From contig LOEZ01000036.1 in assembly GCA_001516055.1 (NCBI GenBank), positions 1-50,787 of the forward strand: a stretch of DNA of 50,787 nt, read 5' to 3'. Both the position numbers and the translations under genes were made by a program. The notes below the pieces were generated by a model that was given only the letters and a program-made list of their open reading frames with translations, searched no databases and was not told where the DNA came from. Source of the DNA: Gracilibacter sp. BRH_c7a (lineage in GTDB: Bacteria; Bacillota; Desulfitobacteriia; Desulfitobacteriales; Syntrophobotulaceae). Shown here piece after piece: positions 43,886 to 50,787 of the stretch (the first letter of the stretch is position 1; each line of letters starts with the position of its first letter).

Positions 43886-46369
43886 TTATTTCTTAGCTCT
43901 TTTTGAGGTTTTCTTAGCAGTTGCTTTTTCTTTTTTACTTAATACTATCTGCCCCTCTTTAGAACTTACACTAATCGAATCTCCCACTTGGAATATGCCT
44001 TCCAATATCTTTTCAGAGAGAGGATCTTCAATGAGTTTTTGGATAGCCCTTCTTAATGGGCGTGCTCCGTAGGTTGGGTCATTACCTTGGTCAGATAAAT
44101 GTTCTAAAGCCTTTCTATCCAGTGTAATCTCATATCCCTGTTCCTTCAAGCGTTTTCCGATATCAACTGTCAATATTTCCGTAATCTTGATTAGGTCTTC
44201 TTTATTAAGTTGATGAAATACTACCATTTCATCAACCCTATTGATAAATTCTGGTTTAAAAGTCTTTTTCAGCTCATCCATCACTCTGTTGCTCATAGAC
44301 TTGTGTTCGCTTTCTTCATCGCGGGCAGAAACAAACCCCAAAGCTTCTTTCTTCAAGTAAGAAGCACCCACATTAGAAGTCATGATAAGAACACAGTTCC
44401 GAAAATCAACTGCTCTACCCTTAGAATCTGTAAGCCTTCCATCCTCAAGAACCTGAAGCAGAATATGGAATACATCCGGGTGAGCCTTTTCTATCTCATC
44501 AAATAGAATTACACTATAAGGCTTCCGGCGAACTGCTTCAGTTAATTGGCCTCCTTCATCATGCCCTACATAGCCGGGAGGTGAGCCTACCATTCTGGAC
44601 ACAGCATGTTTTTCCATATATTCAGACATATCTACCCGGATAAGAGCACTTTCATCCCCAAAAAGAGCTTCAGCTAAGGTGCGTGCCAATTGAGTTTTTC
44701 CAACTCCCGTAGGACCAAGAAATATAAATGAGCCGATAGGACGTTTGGGATCCTTAAGCCCTGCTCTAGCTCTCCTTACCGAACGTGCTACTGCCGAAAC
44801 AGCTTCCTTCTGTCCTACAACTTTTTCATGGAGAATTTCTTCTAATTTCAAAAGGCGAGCACTTTCTTCTTCAGCCAGCTTATTCACAGGAATACCCGTC
44901 CAGCTTGATACAATATTGGCAATATCCTCCGGGTCGACAATTAAATTGTCTTTCTCTCTACTGGCTTCCCAGGTCTTCCTTATTTCATTTACTTTGTCGC
45001 GTGTCTGTTGTTCTTCATCCCTGATTTGAGCTGCTTTTTCAAATTCTTGTCTCTTGACAGCTGCTTCTTTTTCTTTCTTAAGATTATTCACCATCTCTTC
45101 CATATCCTTAAGATCCGGTGGGGTTGTAAAACTACGGAGACGCACACGGGATGCAGCTTCGTCGATTAAGTCAATAGCTTTATCAGGCAAGAACCTGTCG
45201 GCCACATATCTATCTGAAAGGCGAACAGCTGCCTCAATAGATTCATCAGTTATCTTTACTCTATGATGAGCTTCATAGGCATCTCTTAGGCCATGAAGAA
45301 TAGCTATCGCTTCCTCCGAAGTTGGTTCTCCAACTTTGATAGGTTGGAAACGTCTTTCTAAAGCAGGATCTCGTTCTATATGCTTCCTATATTCATCAAG
45401 GGTTGTTGCTCCGATACACTGCATCTCGCCTCTGGCAAGAGCTGGTTTGAGGATATTGGCCGCATCAATGGCTCCTTCAGCTGCTCCGGCACCGATAAGG
45501 GTATGCAGCTCATCTATAAAAACAATAACATTGCCAGCCTGATGAATTTCTTCCATTACTTTCTTCATTCTTTCCTCGAATTCACCACGGTACTTCGTAC
45601 CCGCTACCATCGAGGAGAGGTCTAAAGTAACTACCCGTTTATCTGCTAGTATTTCCGGCACTGAATTAGATACTATCCTTTGGGCAAGACCCTCGGCTAT
45701 AGCTGTCTTTCCTACTCCAGGTTCACCAATTAAAACTGGATTATTCTTGGTACGACGACTAAGAACTTGGATAACTCTCTCGATCTCATTAGCACGCCCC
45801 ACCACCGGGTCCAACTTCCCTTCCTCGGCCATAACCGTCAAGTCGCGTCCAAAATCATTAAGGGTAGGGGTATTACTCGGTAATCCAGCTTTGGTTGCAT
45901 TTGCAGCCGGACTACCAGGCATAGGAGTTCCCTCTGCCTCCCCACCCAGTAAAGTGATAACTTGTTCCCAGATTTTTTCGGGGCTCACCTTAAGGTCGGC
46001 AAGCACACGAGCAGCTATTCCTTCTCCTTCGATGATTAATCCCAGGAGAATGTGTTCTGTTCCTATATAACTGACTCCTTGACGCTGAGCCTCCTCTGTA
46101 GCCAATTGGATTACCTTCTTCACTCTGGGAGACAGCCCTACCTCTCCCGATACAGGTGGGTTAACTCCTGTTATATGGGTAATCTTAGCACGGATTTTAT
46201 CTGGTTCTAAACCTATCTGAGCTAACGCCTTAGCTGCAATACCTTCTCCCTCTTCAGTTAAAGCAAGCAGAAGATGCTCTGTTCCCATTATCTTATGGCC
46301 CATACGTTTCGTTATACTCTCAGCAAGTATGAAAACTCGTTCAGCTCTCTGCGTAAATCTTCCTGCCAT
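43886..46369 (-). CDS. clpC: ATP-dependent Clp protease ATPase ClpC
   Basis: HSP100 unfoldase that feeds ClpP. Two Clp_N repeats at the start, D1 Walker [14 protein letters not shown], a middle UVR region ([22 protein letters not shown]), D2 Walker [14 protein letters not shown], and a lysine-rich C-terminus. 827 residues from the ATG at 46369, with AAGGAAGG upstream; the frame open to 46414 adds an unlikely leader. Regulated by CtsR through the operon promoter at 48.55 kb. Confidence 0.97.
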   Translation of the reverse strand: MAGRFTQRAERVFILAESITKRMGHKIMGTEHLLLALTEEGEGIAAKALAQIGLEPDKIRAKITHITGVNPPVSGEVGLSPRVKKVIQLATEEAQRQGVSYIGTEHILLGLIIEGEGIAARVLADLKVSPEKIWEQVITLLGGEAEGTPMPGSPAANATKAGLPSNTPTLNDFGRDLTVMAEEGKLDPVVGRANEIERVIQVLSRRTKNNPVLIGEPGVGKTAIAEGLAQRIVSNSVPEILADKRVVTLDLSSMVAGTKYRGEFEERMKKVMEEIHQAGNVIVFIDELHTLIGAGAAEGAIDAANILKPALARGEMQCIGATTLDEYRKHIERDPALERRFQPIKVGEPTSEEAIAILHGLRDAYEAHHRVKITDESIEAAVRLSDRYVADRFLPDKAIDLIDEAASRVRLRSFTTPPDLKDMEEMVNNLKKEKEAAVKRQEFEKAAQIRDEEQQTRDKVNEIRKTWEASREKDNLIVDPEDIANIVSSWTGIPVNKLAEEESARLLKLEEILHEKVVGQKEAVSAVARSVRRARAGLKDPKRPIGSFIFLGPTGVGKTQLARTLAEALFGDESALIRVDMSEYMEKHAVSRMVGSPPGYVGHDEGGQLTEAVRRKPYSVILFDEIEKAHPDVFHILLQVLEDGRLTDSKGRAVDFRNCVLIMTSNVGASYLKKEALGFVSARDEESEHKSMSNRVMDELKKTFKPEFINRVDEMVVFHQLNKEDLIKITEILTVDIGKRLKEQGYEITLDRKALEHLSDQGNDPTYGARPLRRAIQKLIEDPLSEKILEGIFQVGDSISVSSKEGQIVLSKKEKATAKKTSKRAKK

Positions 46370-46427
46370 AGGTATCCTTCCTTTCTTTTGACACATATTA
46401 TCTATGCTAGTCAATTTTTTTACTTAA

Positions 46428-47489
46428 TTAACAGGGACTAGTTTTGTCTTGATAAAACTGACGCAATAAGTTAGCCCTCTCCAAATTTACTAAATTTCCA
46501 TCCAAAAGTTTGTTTGTTTTTAATTGCAAACAACCCTGAAGGGAGTTAACTAATAGAGAAATAAATCCAGCATCTACTCGCGGTAGAATATCCATATCTA
46601 TTCCCAGCCTATCATCTGAGAGCAAACTAAATGTTTCTTCAGAAGTAAGAAGTCTCGCATTTTGCAAAATGCCCCGTGCTCTCCATACCCTATCTTCAGT
46701 ATTCAGAAGAACCTCTTGTCTGAGCATTTCTCTTGCATGTAATTCCCTCTCAGCAAGTTGAGAAGTCACTGCTTGCAAATGAGAAAGTGTATCATCCTCG
46801 CTTTTCCCTAGGGTAACCTGATTAGATATTTGAAAGATATTACCAAATGCTTTAGAACCTTCTCCATAGAGACCGCGAGCGACCAGGCCAAGTGACCCAA
46901 ATGCTCCAAGGACTCGTTGGATTTGGTTGGTAAGCACCAACGCTGGCAAATGAGTCATAACAGAAACTCTTAGTCCTGTTCCGACATTAGTAGGACACGA
47001 TGTTAGATAACCGAATTTCTCTTTATAAGCGATGTCCAATTTACTCTCTAAATAATCGTCTATATCACCAGCAAGACTTAAGGCTTCCTCCAGTTTATTA
47101 CCAGGCATTAAGACTTGAATCCTCAGATGATCTTCTTCATTTACCATAACTGATACTTTATGATTATTAGCCAAAGCAAGTCCTCTTGCTTGATTAGATT
47201 CTGCAAAATTTGGGCTTATAAGGTGTTTCTCTATTAATACCTTTTTATCTGTTACGGTCAGCTCATTTAAAGGAATGTATATTACCTTCTGGCCATCTAC
47301 ATCCAAATCTTTTAGGACGTTGGCAATACGCTTTTCAATTTTTTCTGCCATTTCAGTTCCCATGGCTTGTGGAAATGGGCAGTCAGCGAGGTTACGAGCA
47401 AGTCTTATCCTTGTGCTCAAGACGATTGGAATATCAGACTGCTCCTGCATCCAAAAACTATCCTTGGAAAGCAGTTCCCTGTAGTCCAT
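46428..47489 (-). CDS. mcsB: Protein arginine kinase McsB
   Basis: ATP:guanido phosphotransferase that phosphorylates arginines on proteins, marking them for ClpCP and inactivating CtsR. STRIRLARNLADCPFP and SCPTNVGTGLRVSVMTHLPAL carry the nucleotide and catalytic Cys regions. 353 residues from the ATG at 47489 (GGAGG upstream); a GTG three codons earlier overlaps that site. Overlaps mcsA by 32 bases. Confidence 0.96.
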   Translation of the reverse strand: MDYRELLSKDSFWMQEQSDIPIVLSTRIRLARNLADCPFPQAMGTEMAEKIEKRIANVLKDLDVDGQKVIYIPLNELTVTDKKVLIEKHLISPNFAESNQARGLALANNHKVSVMVNEEDHLRIQVLMPGNKLEEALSLAGDIDDYLESKLDIAYKEKFGYLTSCPTNVGTGLRVSVMTHLPALVLTNQIQRVLGAFGSLGLVARGLYGEGSKAFGNIFQISNQVTLGKSEDDTLSHLQAVTSQLAERELHAREMLRQEVLLNTEDRVWRARGILQNARLLTSEETFSLLSDDRLGIDMDILPRVDAGFISLLVNSLQGCLQLKTNKLLDGNLVNLERANLLRQFYQDKTSPC

Positions 47490-48009
47490 CGCTTTCACCT
47501 CCAGTATTGTTGTCCAGTTCTCTTATCCTATCTCTTATAATTGCAGCCTCTTCAAATTCTTCTTTATCTATCAACTCCTGGAGCTTACTCCTTAACTCCG
47601 TGATTATTTTCCTGTTTTTAATAGCAGCCCCACTCCTAGCGGGAACTTTACCTACATGGTTTACTCCGCCATGAATACGTCGTAACAGCAATTCCATCTG
47701 AGATTGAAACGTATCATAACACTTACTACAACCCATTCTTCCCGTCTGTTGGATCTGGGAAATAGTGCTCTCACACCCAGGGCATTTTTCTTGCTGATCT
47801 TCACTTATTGCTTGACCTGAGTTATCAACCGCTTGATGTCCGAATAGTGCTTGCAAAAAGTCAGAAAGCATACCTGGATAGAGAGTAAAGCCAAAACCCT
47901 GAACTTTCTGGGCACACTCTTGACAAAAATGCATCTGAGTAGCTTGCCCATTCACTATCTTTGTAAGATGTACAACAGACTCGCGCTGCATACAATTTTG
48001 ACAAATCAT
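47458..48009 (-). CDS. mcsA: McsA, zinc-finger activator of McsB
   Basis: Adaptor that stimulates McsB and senses metal or thiol stress. Zinc fingers: CQNC with CQEC near the N-terminus, and CPGC with CSKC in the middle. The C-terminus is a UVR motif (LQELIDKEEFEEAAIIRDRIREL). 183 residues from the ATG at 48009, preceded by GGGAGG. Four bases follow the ctsR stop. Confidence 0.95.
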   Translation of the reverse strand: MICQNCMQRESVVHLTKIVNGQATQMHFCQECAQKVQGFGFTLYPGMLSDFLQALFGHQAVDNSGQAISEDQQEKCPGCESTISQIQQTGRMGCSKCYDTFQSQMELLLRRIHGGVNHVGKVPARSGAAIKNRKIITELRSKLQELIDKEEFEEAAIIRDRIRELDNNTGGESDGLQGTAFQG

Positions 48010-48013
48010 TGTC

Positions 48014-48490
48014 TTACCTCCCATCTATATCATCTCGGCACATATTAGCCAGGATTTCTTTCATCATCCTTGCTCGGAGGATATTAGGAGCAGATGACAT
48101 TTCAGCTAATAGCTTGCTCGTAAAAATACTTTTAATAAGGATAGTCTCTCTCTTTGTAAATATTTCTTCTTCTTCCAATCTTGCCAAAAGATTATTAGCC
48201 CTTTCTTGAGATAATTCCTCTCCAATAAGCTCAGCCATCAGTCTCTGGAATTTCCCTTCAGGATCGAGACCAAGTCTAACTATGCGTAGATACCCACCCC
48301 CGCCTCTCCTGCTTTCCACTAGATATCCTCTCTCAGCACTGAATCTCGTAGTAAGAACATAGTTTATCTGGGAAGGAGCACAGGAGAAAAAATCGGCTAG
48401 AAAACCTCTCTGTAAAACAATATAACCTTCATCAGTCTGTTGTAATATCATCTTTAGATATTCTTCAATTCTATCCGCCAGGTTACTCAT
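48014..48490 (-). CDS. ctsR: Transcriptional repressor CtsR
   Basis: Class III heat-shock repressor. NLADRIEEYLKMIL and the winged-helix region SQINYVLTTRFSAERGYLVESRRGGGGYLRI (with the RGGGGY wing tetraglycine loop) are diagnostic. 158 residues from the ATG at 48490, AAGGG upstream. First gene of the operon and likely autoregulated through the direct repeats just upstream. Confidence 0.97.
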   Translation of the reverse strand: MSNLADRIEEYLKMILQQTDEGYIVLQRGFLADFFSCAPSQINYVLTTRFSAERGYLVESRRGGGGYLRIVRLGLDPEGKFQRLMAELIGEELSQERANNLLARLEEEEIFTKRETILIKSIFTSKLLAEMSSAPNILRARMMKEILANMCRDDIDGR

Positions 48491-48513
48491 GTATCTCAAC
48501 CCTTCAATTTGAT

Positions 48514-48557
48514 GTTGACTTTTGTTGACCTTATGACCTTTGCTGACCTTTATTATA
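48514..48557 (-). promoter_or_regulatory. CtsR operators and -10 of the ctsR operon
   Basis: On the minus strand a TATAAT (48557-48552) is followed immediately by GGTCAGCAAAGGTCA and GGTCAACAAAAGTCAA (48549-48514). These fit the CtsR heptad GGTCAAA-N3-GGTCAAA in two tandem boxes covering the start-site region. No good -35 was seen. Confidence 0.88.
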
Positions 48558-48611
48558 TTTTAACCTTTTTAGCCCATTTTGCATACTACCTTTTTAAATA
48601 AATTATAAAAA

Positions 48612-48638
48612 ATAAGAGCTTGATATATAAGCTCTTAT
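48612..48638 (-). terminator. Intrinsic terminator of the acidic tail-anchored gene
   Basis: Perfect 10-bp stem ATAAGAGCTT/AAGCTCTTAT with a 7-base loop, followed on the minus strand by TTTTTTATAATTT. Separates this gene from the ctsR operon. Confidence 0.88.
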
Positions 48639-48687
48639 GGAATAATAAGTTTTACTTATGGTTTTAGAAATAATAAATATAGTCTTC

Positions 48688-49314
48688 TCAGCGACTCAGA
48701 AAGTAATACCAAACACCAAAGGTTATAGTAGCTGTGGCAATCAGTAGTATAACGAGCTTCAGCCCGCCAAAAGGGGTTCCCTTATTCTCTATTTCCATGA
48801 TAAAATCATCATCATCGAAATGCTTATCTTCACTTGAAAAAGCATCTTTCTCCTCATATTTTACTTCAGAATCTTCCTCATACATTGCTAGTGCCTCTGC
48901 TTCTACTTCTGGAGCTTTTTCTATTTGATCCGACTCTTCCTCAGCAGCTGCGTGAGGAATCGTAGCCAACTCTTTCTCTTCCAGCAAATAATTCAAACTA
49001 ATTTGTCTATCTTTAACAAGTTCTTGGTCTGAATCAGGCTCCAGTTGATCTTTATGATTTTCTTCTCCTAAGAGTATAGCCCTAATCGAATCGCTTTCTT
49101 GCGATTGTTCCTGTCGTTCCTCCTGCCGTGGCTCAGGGTTCTTATTAAGACACGGTTCCCAGATTATGTCGTCAATACTTACATCTTCTTTTAACGCATT
49201 GCGCCTAAAGCCATCATCAGATAACTTAGTTTCAATGTCTTTCCAGTATAACCCTCCTTCAAGCAACTGCTTAAGTTCTACTGGGTTAAGCCAGATCTCC
49301 TTTTCATTTTTCAT
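48688..49314 (-). CDS. Acidic protein with single C-terminal membrane helix
   Basis: 208-residue protein of unknown family. The N-terminal 55 residues look folded (IWLNPVELKQLLEGGLYWKDIE and IDDIIWEPCL). Residues about 55-175 are disordered and very acidic, rich in Glu, Asp and Gln. The only membrane helix is at the end (LVILLIATATITFGVWYYFL), so the protein would be tail-anchored with its bulk in the cytoplasm. ATG preceded by a weak site. Single-gene unit ended by the hairpin at 48612-48638. Divergent from the Nudix gene across 236 bases without other recognisable features. Confidence 0.75.
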   Translation of the reverse strand: MKNEKEIWLNPVELKQLLEGGLYWKDIETKLSDDGFRRNALKEDVSIDDIIWEPCLNKNPEPRQEERQEQSQESDSIRAILLGEENHKDQLEPDSDQELVKDRQISLNYLLEEKELATIPHAAAEEESDQIEKAPEVEAEALAMYEEDSEVKYEEKDAFSSEDKHFDDDDFIMEIENKGTPFGGLKLVILLIATATITFGVWYYFLSR

Positions 49315-49550
49315 ATATCAAAACCCCCACAGGTATATAGTCACTGAAATTCAACATTTAACTATGTTCTACAAATAAAGGTTAAATCCTGTTAAAATAT
49401 ACGAATAAACACAAAAATAATCTTTCCATATATAGTGTAGTCTATACTCTTGATATGCAGACTTGATTAAACGAATGCGTTGGTAAATTTCACTTTGTCC
49501 TAAAAAGAGTATAGAATAGAAATATAACATTTTTGAAAGAAGGTACCTAA

Positions 49551-50150
49551 ATGGGTTATAACTGTGTTGAATTCAAATATTGTCCTGGCTGCTCTTTTGA
49601 GCTTGGATATAAAGAAATAGAAGGAAAACTACGCAAGTATTGTCCGCAATGCGATTATATTCATTGGGGAGAATGCTCTATAGGAGTAGGAGGGGTCATT
49701 CTTAAGGAAGGCAGAGGCCTCTTGGTACAAAGGGCTAATAATCCTGGAAAAGGACGCTGGACCATACCTGGAGGTTACGTCGAACAGGATGAGAAAATAG
49801 AAGATGCTATAGTTAGAGAGCTTAAGGAGGAAACAGGATTAATAACAGAAACAGTGGGCGTTCTAGCTGTCAGAGATCGTCCTCAAGACCTTCCGGGGGT
49901 AAAGCATGATATCTATATAGTATTTTTATTAAGATATGTGAGCGGGGAACTAAAGCCAGATTTGACAGAAGTGAGTCAGGCCGCTTTTTGTGCTCCAGAA
50001 GAGTGCCAGAACTTAAATATAGCCCCTTTGAGCCTTCATCTTATAAAAAAGGCTATAGAACAAACAAGTAATGGAAATCCGGCATCTGGTTTAATTCGCC
50101 AAGAAGACATACAGATGGTAGGTGCCCTCTCAGAATTATATTCTATATAA
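49551..50150 (+). CDS. Nudix hydrolase with N-terminal zinc ribbon
   Basis: Hydrolase of nucleoside diphosphate-linked compounds. A zinc ribbon (C11, C14, C31, C34) precedes the Nudix fold, whose box runs G75-x5-E81-x7-R89-E90-L-x-E93-E94-x-G96 and is complete. The zinc ribbon plus Nudix layout is that of NudC-like and ADP-ribose pyrophosphatase-like proteins; the substrate is not predictable. 199 residues, with a C-terminal extension of about 25 residues. GAAGG before the ATG. Terminator at 50211-50228. Confidence 0.9.
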   Translation: MGYNCVEFKYCPGCSFELGYKEIEGKLRKYCPQCDYIHWGECSIGVGGVILKEGRGLLVQRANNPGKGRWTIPGGYVEQDEKIEDAIVRELKEETGLITETVGVLAVRDRPQDLPGVKHDIYIVFLLRYVSGELKPDLTEVSQAAFCAPEECQNLNIAPLSLHLIKKAIEQTSNGNPASGLIRQEDIQMVGALSELYSI

Positions 50151-50210
50151 AAGGAAATAAAGGAGGAAGTAACGCGTTGGGCTTGCTTCCTTATTTTTAA
50201 CACTTATCTG

Positions 50211-50228
50211 CTCGGGAGGTTTCCCGAG
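50211..50228 (+). terminator. Intrinsic terminator after the Nudix gene
   Basis: CTCGGGA/TCCCGAG with a 4-base loop, followed by TTTTATTTTTTA. A weaker stem (AAGGA...TCCTT) lies just upstream around 50160-50192. Confidence 0.88.
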
Positions 50229-50289
50229 TTTTATTTTTTATCAACACTTCTTAAGGTCAAAATAAATCAGGTGACAATAACGCTCAACC

Positions 50290-50332
50290 AATGCAATATA
50301 TAGTTGACATAATGCAATATATATGTTACATT
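50290..50332 (+). promoter_or_regulatory. Promoter overlapped by 13-bp direct repeats
   Basis: TTGACA (50304-50309) and TACATT (50327-50332) with a 17-base spacer. Two copies of AATGCAATATATA (50290-50302 and 50311-50323) flank and enter it, with a 21-base period, two helical turns, as expected for an operator. Downstream is GGGAGTGAGAGAAC and a 47-codon TTG-started frame (50374-50517) that is probably not a real protein because it runs through the repeat array. Confidence 0.6.
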
Positions 50333-50390
50333 ACATCTAAGCTCATTTAACAAAAGGGAGTGAGAGAACTTAATTGAAAGGCGAGATGCC

Positions 50391-50512
50391 ATTTTGCAAA
50401 TTCAAACGCAGTATTCGTAATCGACAACTGAATATTTGTAAACGAAACGCAGTTTTTGTATCCGAAAAGCCTGTTTTGAAAACGAAGTGCAGCTTTTGTA
50501 ACCCACTTGCAG
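50391..50512. repeat. Degenerate ~20-bp direct repeats, IS-end-like
   Basis: Six consecutive units of 19-21 bp resembling TTTTGTAAACGAAACGCAG: 50391-50411, 50412-50431, 50432-50452, 50453-50473, 50474-50492 and 50493-50512. The period and the recurring GCAG and TTTGTAA blocks recall transposase-binding arrays at IS21-family ends; that link is from memory and uncertain. The remaining sequence to 50656 holds nothing I recognise. Confidence 0.55.
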
Positions 50513-50656
50513 TTTGATTTATTCGTTTTTCTATCGTATTATGATAAAAAAGGGCATGCCAAATGGAGATCGACTCCCTCTCGATTTTTTGTAATCGGAG
50601 AATCCACCCCTTATTTTACGGATGAGCATGGATTGTTGGCGGCACTGTTTTATAGT

Positions 50657-50787
50657 TTATCTTTTGAGAAGAGCAGGTTTTAACAGAATTTCACCGGCGG
50701 CTATCGGTGAACATCCAAGTTTCTGTAAAACATCTTCTCCGTGGTAAAAGCTGAACGTTTCGTAGGGGCTACGGTTGTTCAGCTTTT
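50657..50787 (-). CDS. C-terminal end of an IS30-like transposase, partial
   Basis: The last 42 codons of a frame that enters from the right edge on the minus strand: KLNNRSPYETFSFYHGEDV, then QKLGCSPIAAGEILLKPALL and a TAA stop. The pattern (N-N-R-S-P-Y-x-x-F, G-x-x-V-L-x-K-L-G, I-x-A-x-E-I-x-L-x-P-x-L-L-K) is the tail I associate with clostridial IS30-type transposases. Gene completeness cannot be judged here. An 11-bp inverted repeat (50746-50756 with 50777-50787) lies inside it. Confidence 0.6.
   Translation of the reverse strand, partial: KLNNRSPYETFSFYHGEDVLQKLGCSPIAAGEILLKPALLKR

Noticed and set aside
50374-50517. 47-codon TTG-started frame after the right-edge promoter
   Set aside because: It has a usable ribosome site but simply runs through the ~20-bp repeat array and matches nothing recognisable, so it is not listed as a gene.

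Overview
The window reads as a low-GC Gram-positive, endospore-forming anaerobe of the Desulfosporosinus/Desulfitobacterium type (Peptococcaceae/Desulfitobacteriaceae). This is an inference from a sporulation sigma-H gene next to rlmB-thyX-mrnC-cysS-gltX, an ispDF fusion, a ctsR-mcsA-mcsB-clpC-radA operon, a TRAP transporter with a sigma-54 promoter, and a TorD-type chaperone. No rRNA or species-specific marker is present, so the genus is not fixed.

Layout. (1) 1-3.9 kb, minus strand: a dctPQM TRAP transporter cut by the left edge, and a zinc alcohol dehydrogenase. (2) 4.0-31.8 kb: a large surface-polysaccharide island. It has two GT2 + DUF2304 modules near its ends, a MurJ/Wzx-type flippase, two polysaccharide deacetylases, two ATP-grasp enzymes, a HAD phosphatase, two tandem GT-C-like membrane proteins, a PelG-like exporter, two DivIVA-like coiled-coil proteins, a PelF-like glycosyltransferase, two GH114-like proteins, a GAF/HD-GYP protein and GalE. 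PelF, PelG, GH114, deacetylases and GalE together resemble a Gram-positive Pel-type exopolysaccharide locus with an unusual regulatory and localisation set. (3) 10.5-15.1 kb, inside that island: a RiPP cassette with a PqqD-like recognition protein, a lasso-type B2 protease, an HPr-kinase-like kinase, a nucleotidyltransferase and an ABC exporter. A 38-codon precursor gene at 13255-13371 carries a lasso-type leader (YxxPxL with a correctly spaced Thr) followed by a 13-residue core containing seven consecutive glycines and no Asp or Glu. No lasso cyclase is in the window. This is the strongest candidate for an undescribed system.

(4) 31.9-33.2 kb: an unanchored small sortase and an orphan TorD-like protein. 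(5) 33.2-48.5 kb, almost all minus strand: tRNA-fMet, tRNA-Tyr and tRNA-Thr, then sigH, rlmB, thyX, mrnC, cysS, gltX, ispDF, a YacL-type PIN/TRAM protein, radA, clpC, mcsB, mcsA and ctsR with CtsR operators. This is the conserved housekeeping block. (6) 48.6-50.8 kb: an acidic tail-anchored protein, a Nudix hydrolase, and a right edge holding a promoter with direct repeats, a degenerate ~20-bp repeat array and the C-terminal end of an IS30-like transposase.

Working together: the island probably makes, flips, modifies (deacetylation, ligation), trims (GH114) and exports a surface polymer. HD-GYP signalling and DivIVA-like proteins may control and place the machinery. The embedded RiPP cassette would produce and export a phosphorylated or nucleotidylated glycine-rich peptide; a link to the polymer is suggested only by location. 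Starts given here were often moved inward from the longest open frame on the basis of Shine-Dalgarno spacing.
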